Positions 1-42,741 of a DNA stretch of 64,000 nt are shown here, piece by piece (positions within the stretch are counted from its first letter, which is position 1; the number at the start of each line of letters is the position of its first letter). The notes below the pieces were generated by a model. That model was not told the DNA's origin, made no database searches, and saw only the letters and a list, made by a program, of their open reading frames with translations. Where the stretch lies: NCBI GenBank assembly GCA_031216445.1, contig CM062200.1:6213501-6277500 (forward strand), given 5' to 3'. A program made the translations under genes and the position numbers. Origin of the DNA: Lateolabrax maculatus (Eukaryota; Chordata; Actinopteri; Acropomatiformes; Lateolabracidae).

Positions 1-2181
1 TGAATGAATGTACTAAGAGCTCTTCCCCCTAATTATGCACTAGAGAGGGAGTGAGAGAGGAGGACATGAAGAGGTCTACCTCATGCAGACCACTTCCCTA
101 CTAGTTTTCATGTGTTCTTCCTCGTTTCTTTGGGCTTTGCGCTGATTGTTTTCCATTCTGGTTTTTTTTATTTGTCCCACTGAATCTCTCTCTGGCTCTT
201 TTGTGGCTGAAAATATACAAAGTAGAAAACACACTCAGTGGGAGATGCTGGGAAAAACAATTAGCTGAAAATGGCTGAAAGCCACACAAAGCTGCGGATT
301 GGGGTGTTGATTCTCTGCAGCCGTCCCACATTACAGGAAGTCATTTGATTGAGTGTTAGTATAACAAATATTGCTAGATTTTTTTCAAGAATCACGTTTT
401 TTCCTTAATCCATACATATGAGTTACTGTCCAACACATCCAAAGTTAAACCACAGTTTACTGTAGTCCAGACACAAGGGGCCTCCTTTGTAAAGTGGTAA
501 ATGGACTGCATTTATATAGCACTTTTCTAGTCTACTGACCACACATTGCATTTATACACTGAAAGCAGAGGCTGCCACTCAAGATGCCAAACAGCTTATC
601 AGGAGCGGTTAGGTTAGATTCCTCCTTTCTGGAGGAGCCGGGGATTGAACCTTCCGAATACTAGACAACCGCTCTACCTCCACTCTACCTCCTGAGCCTA
701 GCTTTATATGTAGGAGCCGTACTGAAATCCAAATCGGCACTAAAATCTAATCCAGATCCGTACTAAAAGTGTAGCGCACAAAAGACGAAAAATAATCAGA
801 TTTATAAAACTGTGCGCGTGCACACCTGCAGGCGATGTTCCTTTTATAAATCACAGTCCACCTTGAAATGTGCGCACATGGATCAGCCTCATATCCCGCC
901 CTCTACACGCCCACACTCAAAAATAAATGATCAATGCAAAGCACCTCATGAATGTTGATGCACAGAAATGAGCCTGCTGATCAATGGTTCTCTACAGTGA
1001 AACATGCCAACAACCGAGAGCAGCTTCTAGCAGTGCCAGTGCATCCATCATGCAGCAATATTTATATGTTTACAGCAACCACACTGATTGCTTCACACCT
1101 TGCCAAAGTGGGTGACAATCAGTGGTATCCCCCACACTGGGATATCATTAGAAAATGGAAGTTTGATAGGTGAACACAATTTATTTATTTTTTTAAATTT
1201 TGTTACGGGGAACTTGGCCTGCATTATGATTAGGACTCATAATGAGGATATGGAGCATAATGATTGTGCGAGAGCTGTCATGGGTTTTATTTCCAGACTT
1301 TGCGAATTTACACAATCCTTATGCGCAGGTGGTGAAGATGTGCCGGGTGAGGTGACTGCAAAAGGCAGAGTGTGTGTGGCAGCCACCGCGGTGTCCTGAC
1401 AGCAACGCAACGATTTTACACACAAAAACTATATGAAAACTAATATCGTACTTGATCGGTGATATATGCACAGTATTAAAATATATTATTAATCAGTTGA
1501 CCCTCTGTTCTGCATTTCTTTATTGCTATCTAGATTTGAGTTGTTTTATATCTTATGCAATTGAAAGGTGCTTATGGAATAATTGTGGCTCACTAGCACG
1601 AGCACAAATAACACAGCTGGATTGAATGTTCATGATGAAGTGGATCTATAAGTAACGTGTGATATGAAGTGAAATTGTGACAGGGATCATTATACGTAGA
1701 CCCCGTCTCCAAAATGTTCGTACGCATGGGTCAGAGAAAAGTTGAATTGTATTTTTATCCAGATAATGTATCTAGTTTAGTAGTTCACAAACTTTTTATT
1801 AAACCATGGCACCCCATAATAATAACTCTTCCTTTTGAATCTTTCCATCATTTGCTCTCTCAGTTGCTATTTCTGACTGCTGTGCACCCAGAAAGCATGT
1901 TGTGTTCCTATGGAAACTGGCAACCATAAGCTGTCATTTCACCAATCTTAGCTACTGAATAACAGCCTATTTAACAGTGTTTTTAAAATGTTGATTTCTG
2001 TTCTGTTCTATAACATCATAACCAGCGTAAGGAACACAACACAAGAAAAGTATTTAGTTGAAGGGAAAAAATGCCTCAGTCCCAGTGGGACCTGGGAAAA
2101 ACATTATTTGTATGGATAACTACAATATACAGTTTTCCCCATCTAAAATTGGATTGTTAATCGGCGTGATTTGTCTCTCAG
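1..2181. other. usp54 intron (5' part cut by window edge)
   Basis: No coding segment seen, and in particular no MSWK or GQNSCFLNSALQ-type exon. It holds a dispersed repeat at 497-699 and a CG-alternating patch (gtgcgcgtgcac) near 810-880 of probable transposon origin. Confidence 0.6.
497..699. repeat. dispersed fish repeat (short interspersed type)
   Basis: Begins taaatggactgcatttatat and ends ctctacctcctgagc. I recognise both ends from a repeat found in many copies in percomorph genomes. The copy is internally diverged. Confidence 0.6.
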
Positions 2182-32697
<30,516 letters not shown>

Positions 32698-34960
32698 TGT
32701 CTCGCCGCGGCCACCACCACACGGGGCAGCAGCGCCGGGGTCCTCGACGGCCTCGCCTTGACGGACCTGGAATTGGCTCAGGAGGATCCAACTCAGCTCC
32801 TTTCCTGTTCCTCCTCCTTCTCCTTCAAACAACATGCACACGCAAACACATGCACGCACACATGCACATCTGCACTGACGTAGAGCCTCCCTCAGCGCCT
32901 GCAGCACCCTGCTTAGCCCCTCCTTGCCTTCCTCCCCCCCTTTGACCTACTATTCTGTCTATGCAGTCACTCTGACCCCCAACAAAAACCTCAACCTTTC
33001 CCCCTACTTCCCTGGACTGTTGTTTCTCGTCTCCCCCTGGGTTTTCAGAGGGTTTCCCTGTGCAGTCAGCCTGGCGAGCATGCCGCTTTCAGTCGTGTTG
33101 TTCGACTTGGTCGCTCACCGGCCGGGTCTGACTGGGACCCGAGCTCTCGGCAGACACGTCCTCCACCCCGCAGGACCCTCAGCTCAGGGGGAGGCCCTTA
33201 CCAAGTAGCCACGCCTCTTCCTCTATCTTCACGGGCATTTCCTGTTGGACGCACACGTAGCCGAAATGGGTCTGTTTCAGATGGACAGCCATATTTTTTC
33301 TCTTTTTCTTTTTGGTTTTGTTTGTTTTTTTCTTCCTGTGTGCGCGCACAGTAAACCCGCCCGAGACCGAACTCTCTAATAACTAAAATTCATGTACAGA
33401 AAAACTCATGTATGAAACCTGTATGTTAATTAATAAGACCTTATGGAATGTTGATAATGATAATTAACGAATATTGATAAACTTAAAGTGGTACTTCCTC
33501 ATGTCTGCATTTCAACTAGAAGTGGAGTGCACTTCACAAGTGTCTAGCTGGAGTTTCCGCCCCCCAAACCGCTCGCCGACCTAATGACAGCTCTCCCGTT
33601 TCTACCGGGAGATTAAACAAGAAAAGCGCTTCCTTTTTCTCTGCTTCTTTCCTTGTTCCTTTCTTTCTTTCCGTCTTTCTTGCTCTCTTTTATTCGCGCT
33701 TTCTTTCTTTCTTCCAAACAGGAAACAGTAGCACCAGAAATAGGCCAACAGGGGAGGAAAGTCGAGACGGAATGAGAGTATGTAGGTTAGGAAAACCCTT
33801 CTCTTAGGCTTTATCAATGAAAATAGAGATGACTCAAGTGCGCTTTGCAAGGTTGCTCGGGAGAAGTGCACTTTCCGAAGGCTATTTGACTGAGAGGCAG
33901 CTGGAGAGAAGTCGATGGCGTTTGTTTTACTTAAAGGCCTCAGGTGAACTTCAGTGGCACTTATGAATTCACACCTTATTATTTCTCCCTCCCACTGAAA
34001 CTGGTTTTGAGACCTCAGATGTGAATAGAAAATGCTCATCTTCAGCCTGAGACAGTGACATGTCTAATATGAATATGCTTTATATGATATATATGTATTA
34101 GAGGTATATTTTCAGCCAGTGAGCTATCTTCTTCAGAGATGTCAACCATTCCTCAGTTGTATGAACAGTTATTCCACAGTATTGAACAGTTATAACTTAA
34201 TTCACTCCCCCCTTTACTGAGGAGCATTCTGACATGTTTAGAGTACATTTATTATATGCTTTATTCTATTAAATATTATATGAAATAACAAAGTCCTTAT
34301 AAAACAACTGGCCAATGTAAAGTTCTTCAAGAATTTACTGATGTTGATTGATCGTTGTAACTAAACCAAAGGTTGGCACTTAACTCAGAGAGCATATTTA
34401 ACATTGCTGTTTTTGTTTTCATTTAGGTTCCAAATTTCTTGTTGTTTTTGTTTTTTTCTTTGTTTGTTTGTTTTTTGGGGGGGTTCTGGATGTGGGAGAA
34501 TGTAGCCAATTGTAGCGCATGAGTCCGCTATGCAAATCAACTTCCCTCACGATCCTGTATCAGAGACAGTCAGGAGGTAGACACACCCACCCGCGGGCGC
34601 TCTCATGGACTCTGGCAGAGACGCGGAGAGGAGGAGGAGATCTCATGTTTAATGCTGCTGGGGAACTTTGTTGTTCTGCATCTACTACTATGTTTTAACC
34701 AATGGAATGCAAAAAGAGAGCAACAGGGAGGGAGAGCGCAAAAGGGAGAAAGAGAGCGAATGAATGTAAACTAAAGGATGCAAGTGTGTGTTTGTGAATG
34801 ACGTGAGGGTCAGAGACAGAGAGGGTGAAGAGTGAAGCTTTAACTGCTGATGGTTTATTGTTTTGTGGGTGTGTGAAGACTGTGTGTCAGTTCTGGGGTG
34901 GTGTTGCTCGGGGAAAGAGGGAACCTGTATTTTTGCAATAAAGTTATTACCAATGCACTC
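32698..34960 (+). other. usp54: usp54 3' UTR (inferred)
   Basis: No coding signal follows the TAA at 32697 and the first canonical AATAAA is at 34937, so the stretch is read as a 3' UTR of about 2.2 kb. It contains CA-rich, T-rich and TTTG-rich low-complexity pieces. A short GC-rich piece at 34,560-34,640 is preceded by a perfect ATGCAAAT octamer at 34530. Transcript data are needed to fix the end. Confidence 0.55.
34937..34942 (+). terminator. usp54: polyadenylation signal AATAAA for usp54
   Basis: Canonical hexamer in the context tttttgcaataaagttatta, with a G-rich stretch (caggggg) about 30 bases later. It is the first AATAAA after the usp54 stop. Confidence 0.6.
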
Positions 34961-37200
34961 CCACAGGGGGCGTAACCACCGTACAATGCGTGTGTCATCA
35001 TTTGTTTGTGGAAAGATCAGGACAAAAGAACATTTAAGAAAAGCATTGTCTTCTCTCAAATCAGTACTCCACAGATTGCTCTCTTATTACATTACTTTTA
35101 CAATTGCACAAAACTAAAGCAGATATCTTTTTTATTTCATGCATTTCTCTGCCTTGTCAAGGCCTGGTGCCTACATTTCCCACAATGCAACCCAACCACC
35201 GACAGTTAAGCTGAAGATGCGGAGGGAGGGAATAGACTTCAACTGGTGTGTGTTTTACTTTTAGTTGACACTAGACAACAGTGCATTTGGGGCGGGTTTT
35301 GGTGAGGTTACATAGAAATATTAATAATATATGTTGTTTATAATATATGGATGGGAGCTCCTGCAAACAAACATTTCTCAGGCCTTTATTTACATATTGC
35401 AAATAAGATGAAGGTGCAGTGATGGTTAGCTTAACCACACAACTACAACTAAAACTACAACTCTGTGGATAAAATAAATGATACAATTTCCTTACTAATG
35501 TGCACATTACATATTTTGTATTTCACTGGTTATCATGATTTTAACTGGGGAAAGCGCAAACATGGGGAGGACTGTTTTTTATTCTATTAGTGTTGGACAT
35601 ATGTAGCTCATATAAAATTAGGCTGTTGTCATTTCTCTTCTAAATGATCACAAAACTTCATAGAATACTTTTAACAACTTAACTGCAATGTTATTTATTA
35701 GTATTGTTTTGTGCAGGCAAACAATGCCAGTGAGCTTTCATACATGAACATGTTTCAGTATTTGTGGTGCTTTAATTTGGCGGCTTTAGAGGAAGTAAAG
35801 AGGAAGTAATGTTGTCATGGAGCCTCTTAACTGAGCTGTGGGATACAACTTGAGCCCCATTTTCTTTTGGCCTATATTTGTTTACATTTTGGCAAATTGG
35901 TACCATGAAAAATATGCAGAAATATGCTATTAGCTGTTCCTGTTTGTAATTTACCCTTGGATCTACAGACTACTTTCACAGGATTAGTTTGATACCAAAG
36001 AAAACTTGAAAAAAAGTGAATACACGTTTAACAAAATGCTTAAACCTGTGCCACTGTATAGCACTTATTAGATTTGTCAGAACTAAGGGGTTCATAACTA
36101 CTGATTCATCCCCATATTTTGCAAAACTAGTCGTCACTGAAGTAATCATGTTCAGGGACCCAGTCTGCCATAATGGCCCGTCTGCAGTTTGTCCCTCTGC
36201 CATTAGATGTCAGCAGTGATACACTGGCCCGCCACATGCACTCACACAGCACATTCAGTCACTCCCACTCATTCACACAAGTGTTGGCACACCGTCATCA
36301 CTGACATAAAAAGACACTCACAGAAAACAAATGCACAAATAGCCTTTTGTAGTCAAAGTTTTTCTTTTAGCTCGAGCTGACAATTAAAAGTTTGACAGAG
36401 TTAAAGCTGAGGAAACAGGAAGAAAAAACCTCAGAAATCCCTGCAGAGCAGAGCAGAGAAAAGGTGATGAATCAATAGCAATTATCGTTCACATGCACCT
36501 CTCTCCGGTACAGGGAGAGTACATTTAATGGTTCTTTCATATGTCAGTGTGTGTTCATGTTTGTCCTGCTATCCGTTTGAGAACAAGTGACCTGAATTCA
36601 GGGATAGGATGTTGTTGCTAAGTGCAATCATTTTTAATGGTCCTTTCTCCGCACTTCTTCAGTGGCTTGAACGTGCATTGAGGATTAACTTCAGAATCTA
36701 AAAAACTATATGAACTAATTCCAAATAATCTGCCAAATGTAGTTGCTTGACAGTGATTGGTGATGAGCAGACTTACAGACACACTTTGCCTTAAAATTAT
36801 TAAAATGCAAAGCTTACAACTATCCTCTGGGCTTGAGTTGAAGATGGGCAACCTTTCAGAAGAAGCCACGGACTACACAGAAAATGACGCTAGGGTGCAA
36901 AATTGTGTTTTCATGTTGCATGTGGATGGAGGAGAAGCATCCACATGCAACTAAACTGTGTGAACTAAAAAGAGGCAATGTTGTGTTCGATGTCACAGAG
37001 GTGTACGTAATTAGAGACAGAACAGTGAGTGGGATCATGTCTTATTTAATGAATGAGCTGTTGCTAAGAGAATTCAGACATCTCACTTCAAAATGTCATC
37101 AGCATTGGTGAAGCATCGAGACCACCACAGGCCAAGTGAAACAAATCATGAATATATTAGCATGAGAACAAGTTAGAGGTGAGATTTTCAATATTTTTGG
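34961..37200. other. intergenic spacer
   Basis: No gene seen. The stretch ctacatttcccacaatgcaa near 35,170 is part of a common fish repeat. Elsewhere AT-rich single-copy-looking DNA. Confidence 0.5.
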
Positions 37201-37229
37201 GATAGTCTGAACTAGAGTTGCATTTAGAG

Positions 37230-39480
37230 GTAATTACAGTCCGGCCAATATAAGCCTGAAATAAAGTGGGTCAACACAATAAATATAGATGGTGCAATCA
37301 ACAAAGACAACAACATAGAGGATTCACTTTCAGAATACAGGGATGTCTTTCAGGGCTTGGGCTGCCTGGAGCGAGAAAACAAACTACTGGAAGAAACTGC
37401 AGTACTTAAAGTTAACACATTAAGAAAAATCGATCCTGACTGAGGAATAAACTGACAGAAGAACTCTGCAGATTGGACAAAATTTGAGTTGTTAATAAGA
37501 TTGATGAGCCCACTAAAGGAGAAAATGCAAATGTTGCCAACTGGAGTTCTCAGAATTTCTCCTGATCCAAAGAACTTAGATTTAGCAACAAAACCAGAAC
37601 GCTATCAGCATCCAACTGTATATGAAATCACATGTAATTAGCACATGATAATGATCTGTCGATGGTAAAAGCTCTCACCTGTGCACATCCAAGGCCCCAT
37701 ATTGACACTGTTGAATCTTAAGGCTTCGATTTGGAATAAAATACATCTGAAATTATTGAAGGCTTGGATCACATGAGACTGAATTCAGTTTCAATTTAGG
37801 AAAATACTACTAATAATAATAAGACCAAAACCAGACCAGACAAGGTGAAGGAAAATAAAGAACATTTCGACTCCTGAATGCAAAAAGACTTGAAAAGGTA
37901 CTTTTGGAAACATTATTCCCGAGAGCTTGGACAGGAAGGTGTGATTTGACACTCTGAGAATGAGCATAAAGTGAAAACATTTAACACTTGCTGAAATACT
38001 ATGACGTCAGCCTACCTGTGAAATTGTCAGCTGATGCGTCCAAGACTGGATTAGGAGATGTCTACCTACAGAAAGAAAAGCTGTGAGCCTTGGGCAGAAC
38101 AGCACAATTCTGAGCACAAACAGAGAGAAAGATTTAATCAGTTTTTCAGTGGAAAAGATTTTGAATCTCATCATAAACCACTTATTATATTTAAAAAAAC
38201 ATAAATCATCAAATTTAGCTCAAAGCAATTTTAGGACATCTCAGACTTGTCAAGGCTTGTCAAGCTCCGCTCTACCTTGACAGATGTGGCTCAACATCCA
38301 TCAGCTGCAGCTGCACTTTGTCAGCTTCAGCTATACTTCATTTGGTCCAAATTTCATCAATGCTCATTTCAGCATGCAAACATTGGCATTAATAAAATGT
38401 GCACCATATTTAAAGCAAAAGTTTTGACAAAAAACATTTTGACAAATATACACTTATTCACTTTCTGGCTGAAAGTTACATGAGAAGATCGATGCCGTAA
38501 CTGGGAAAAGCTAGCCTGGCTCTGGCCAAAGGTATCAAAATACACCTACCAGCACCTCTAAAGCTCACTAATTAACATGTTATATCTCAGACTATTTCTT
38601 GGCTCGAAGCAGTTGCCAGGCAACCAGCAGAGACTCCGGGAAGTTAGGAAATGGGAATCAAACAGCGGTCTCCCTTGACAAAAACTTATGTATTGTTGAC
38701 CCGTCTTTCCACCTGAAACTCTTACCTCGATTGGACTTTGCGGCTTTTTGCGGCTCGTCACACAGTCCTCGTTAATATTCCTCAACATATGTGAGCATTT
38801 GCTGAAACCACAGATGCTGTCCTTTTTCTCGGGAGGACACTCTCAACACTGCAAATATTTGAAGTATAAGCCTATACTGGAAATGTTACCATAGCCCTCT
38901 AGCATTATGGTAACAATATGCACTTGAGCATACTAACGGCAAGCATTAAACTCAAAGTGCAGTCTAAGATGACAAAGGGAAGCTGAAGCACAGAAATACT
39001 AACCTAGTAAAGACATTATAGTTGCTCTTGGTTTTGCATGAGAACACAATGCAGACACAGGATGTAGAGGCACATACTCTACACATAATTGTAGGATAAA
39101 CATACCTTTGTCTACCAACAGTTGAGAAAATATGTTAAAGCACCCAGACAATGAAGAAAAACTTCGTACACTTAGACAGATGGTGGAGGAGAAGAGCCGG
39201 CTCCTATGGGAGCATTCAGGACTACTGGAATTACAAAGAAGAGATAATGACCTGTGATGTGATTCTCTACAAAGAAGACAGAGTCATTGTACCACAGTCA
39301 TTGAGATGGGAAATGTTTGATTGCATTCATCTGAGTCACTTTGGGATTGAAAACTGTAGACGTTTTTTTTTAGTTAATGGTCCAAGAAATAAGAGTGAGC
39401 AGCTGTTAACACACAGAAAGAAAATATTCCTAAAAGCCACTGCTGTGCACCAGAGAGGCTATAGGGTAAGATCGGAGTAG
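37230..39480 (+). mobile_element. decayed Ty3/gypsy LTR-retrotransposon pol relic
   Basis: Broken reading frames show, in order, LSEYRDVFQGLGCL (before the reverse transcriptase), ISPDPKNLDLATKPERY (reverse transcriptase), VKLSADASKTGLG near 38,010-38,060 (RNase H region), and near 39,250-39,370 VIVPQSLRWEMFD with IHLSHFGIENC (integrase zinc-binding segment). In-frame stops and frameshifts interrupt it, and other repeats fill 38,225-38,950. No LTRs were found, so the copy is dead and truncated. Confidence 0.8.
38340..38600. repeat. dispersed repeat, copy A
   Basis: tttcagcatgcaaacattgg, then ttctggctgaaagttacatg and ccagcacctctaaagctcac, recur at 39,615-39,800. It interrupts the gypsy relic. 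Confidence 0.75.
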
Positions 39481-39614
39481 ATCATTTGACTTTAATGCTC
39501 TATGTGATGAAATATTAGCTTCAAGATAGCACAAAAAGAAAGAGAAATAAATACCAACACATTGTGTTAAATGGTTCCTGGAGGCCACATTTCTAAGAAA
39601 TGCTCAACAATAAA

Positions 39615-39800
39615 CTAATTTCAGCATGCAAACATTGGCATTAATTAAATGTGCACCATATTTAAAGCAAAAGTTCACCATTTTGACAAATACACTTATT
39701 CTCTTTCTGGCTGAAAGTTACATGAGAAGATCAATATACACCAAAATACAAAATACACCTTCCAGCACCTCTAAAGCTCATTAATTAACACTTTATGGTG
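39615..39800. repeat. dispersed repeat, copy B
   Basis: Direct repeat of 38,340-38,600 with small deletions; the shared blocks are nearly identical. The segment caaaagttcaccattttgac marks a common percomorph family. Confidence 0.75.
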
Positions 39801-39810
39801 TACTATTTGT

Positions 39811-42150
39811 TGTAATTATGTTGTAATGTTTACCGTGTTTACCATCTTAGTTTAGTGGTATTAGCATACTAACATTTGCTAATTGGCACTAAACACAAAG
39901 TACAGGCTGATGGGAATGTCATTAGTTTTACAGGAATTGGTTCATAAATCAAAGTATTGGTCAAGACGAAATTTTGACAATCCATCTAATACTTGTGAGA
40001 CATCTTACTATCAATCAAGGAACCTATGCATGTATGTACGTACGTACGAATGTTTGTCGATGTACTTCACGGGTGTATTGCTGAGGACCCAAGGAAGTGC
40101 AGTGTGCGCAATTAGGACACACGACACGTTCAATATTAATAAACTTAATAAACGTGCGCCAGCACACGGGAGGCGGGGCTACAGGGCTCTGCGGATGAAA
40201 GCATCTCGCTGCAAGCGAATAAGGCAATAAAACACACTATAATCTATTCTAAACAATATAAATAACTGCCCATCCACTATATCTCTATAGTGTGTCATGA
40301 AGGGAGCTGGACTCCTGTCGAAGTCCAAAGAACAACTGCTGATATAGTGCAAACCCCAGATGTGAAACAGAAAATCCCTTTTGAAAATCAATGAGCACCC
40401 AAAACCCAAGGATAAGACTGAGAACCCTAATCAAAACATACTGGTAATACAGGAACAAAATCGTAGCCACATAATGCTGAGAGATGTGTGGTCCTGTGAC
40501 CTGTGAGAAAATAGTTAGAAAACTATGGAGGCCCATTTCTTTTAAGAAAAGGAAAAGGATTAAAACTTACAACTCTATCAGCAGGACATCACAGTTTGTC
40601 AGTTTCTTCCAAAACCACAAATCCCTATTACAAAAATAAACACGTCTTATGATGTGACCACGCCATGGTTAAGGTTTGGTTAGGTTACAGTTATGGATAG
40701 ATTGCCATTTGGGTCAAGATTAGGGAACAATCATTGTCATAGTTAAAAGAAACCAACGCTGACTGTTGGTACTAACTAGGAAATTAAGGATTTGATAAAC
40801 TGAATTATTAAATGTTCCTTTATGGTTTCAGTAAATTCTTTTAGGCTACCCCTTAAATTAAATAAACTATGTAAAACCCTCTTATATAATAGTAAAACAC
40901 TGACAGGGACCATTTTTCTGCATCAGTACTTTTACTTTTGATACTTTATGTACATTTTGCTGCATACTTTTACTTAAGTAAGGTTCTGAAGGCAGGACTT
41001 TTACTTATACTGAGTAATTTCCCAGTGTGATATTCCTTATATATGTTTATACATCTATCTGTCTCTGTTCCCTCCTCTCCCTCCTCGCTGGTCTTGGTAC
41101 CGGCGTGGGTTGCGTCTGACGCCAGAGCTTCCTGTCACGGAAAGGAGCGCACGTGCGGGGGGCTCACGTGCGGTGGCAGACAGGCACTCATGCGTGGGCT
41201 AAAAATAGAGCACTAGCGGAGGAGGGAGATGAGCTGGAGGAGACTACAGCAGAGAGAAATAGAAACGTGTGGGTTATTTTTACCCAACACGTCTCTCTTC
41301 TGCATCCCAAGCGTGACTCTTTCCCTGTAAAAACATTTTAGCCTTTTTTATTTATCGCTCTATTTTTGTCTGTGTGCACCCTCCTTGGCTCCTAAACTCT
41401 TTGTTCAGTTGAACTAGGTGATTCTTCGCAAAGCAAGCTGTGACTCAGCGTTACAAAGTAAAGGACTGCCTCCTTAACACACCCACACACAATCACTTTC
41501 AGGCAGGAACTTTGTTAGTTCAACTTTTTGGACAAATCACTGCACTTTACCTCCACACATGCAGAGCTGGTGGTTAAGGAGGATTGTTTGCAAGGAACAA
41601 AATACGTGGCTACAGTATGTACATCCCAAACAGGCAGCATTGTTACCATGACTTACCCATTAGAGCATTGCACGTGCACAGATTGGATCATTTGTTCTCT
41701 CCTCCATTCATTAATCAATTTATTCATTCACTCACACCCACTCGTTGACTCATCCCGTTTTTCTACTGCAGTCTTTCTAGTTCTTTGCTGCTCCCCCTCA
41801 AATATGTTTTTGGTATACTTGTAGGGAAACTGCATTGCACACTGAAATGAAATCCAATATAACAGTATGTAATGTATCCTAGATTTGTAACACAGTGTCA
41901 GAGAGGTGTGGATTTAACTCTATGGGAAATGTAGTGCTGTACAGTAGTTGGGGTTGTTGATGCATTGGGACTGCATTAAGCCTATTGCAAGATGTTTCTG
42001 CAACACTTTACTTCAAGTCCCCCCACTAAGTATTCATAAGCAGTATATTATAAATTAATAGATGGTCTATAACAGACTGTACTGGAGATCACAGAGAGAA
42101 GATGGGGACTGAATGGAGAAATAACAGGCTGGCACTGCACTGAACATCTG
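39811..42150. other. intergenic spacer
   Basis: Contains a reversed fragment of the repeat family seen at 22,408 (39,840-40,020), another repeat at 40,885-41,030 and the CpG-richer patch at 41,090-41,240. No confident gene. Confidence 0.5.
41090..41240 (+). promoter_or_regulatory. possible promoter patch: two CACGTG E-boxes and a MEF2/TATA-like site
   Basis: CpG-rich against an AT-rich background. CACGTGCGG occurs twice within 20 bases (41,150-41,175). CTAAAAATAG at 41,199-41,208 fits the MEF2 consensus and could also serve as a TATA-like box. No coding exon is visible just downstream, so a promoter with a non-coding first exon, or an enhancer, is inference. Confidence 0.3.
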
Positions 42151-42154
42151 TGTC

Positions 42155-42355
42155 TCTAGTTTGCCCAGTCAAAGTTGATTGTATGGAAGCAAAGTTGGGC
42201 CGCCATGTTGTTCCTCCATGTTTCTACAGTGGCCCTTTCGCATTTTTTGTGCTCCGAACGCTAGGTGGGAGGGGTGAGGAGAGGGGTATTCAGTTGGTTG
42301 CAATCTACAACCTCACTGCTAGATGCCACTAAATCCTACACAGTGGTCCTTTAAG
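42155..42355. repeat. dispersed fish repeat
   Basis: Contains catgtttctacagtggccct, ttcagttggttgcaatctac and ctcactgctagatgccacta, ending gtcctttaa. These are known landmarks of a widespread percomorph element. Confidence 0.65.
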
Positions 42356-42720
42356 TGTTGAACTTTGGTCGAGTGATGACAAGCAGTTGAAGTCAATCCA
42401 TATATGACCACTTTTATCAGTTAATTTCCACCCAATGACACCTGAGCCAGCTCTATTCACTGAATGAAAACAGTGGCGTGCATTTGAAAGCTCAGAAAGC
42501 TACTAGGTGAACCTTTGAGTATTTTGTTACATATTCTAGTTTTTTTCTGGGCATTCAGTGTACATTTATTCTGTGAAGGCCTAAGCTGCAATCACACTGC
42601 CAGTGGTGTAACGGAAACAAGTAAATTCCCCGCATTGAATACTGTATAAGCATACCATAATGTATGTCAATCGAAGTGAGAGGAAAACAAACATGATGTG
42701 TATCTTGATGTGCACATAAC

Positions 42721-42741
42721 CCCTAACCCTAACCCTAACCC
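42721..42741. repeat. short telomere-like tract (CCCTAA)3CCC
   Basis: Three and a half perfect telomeric units on the + strand within non-coding DNA. Confidence 0.95.
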
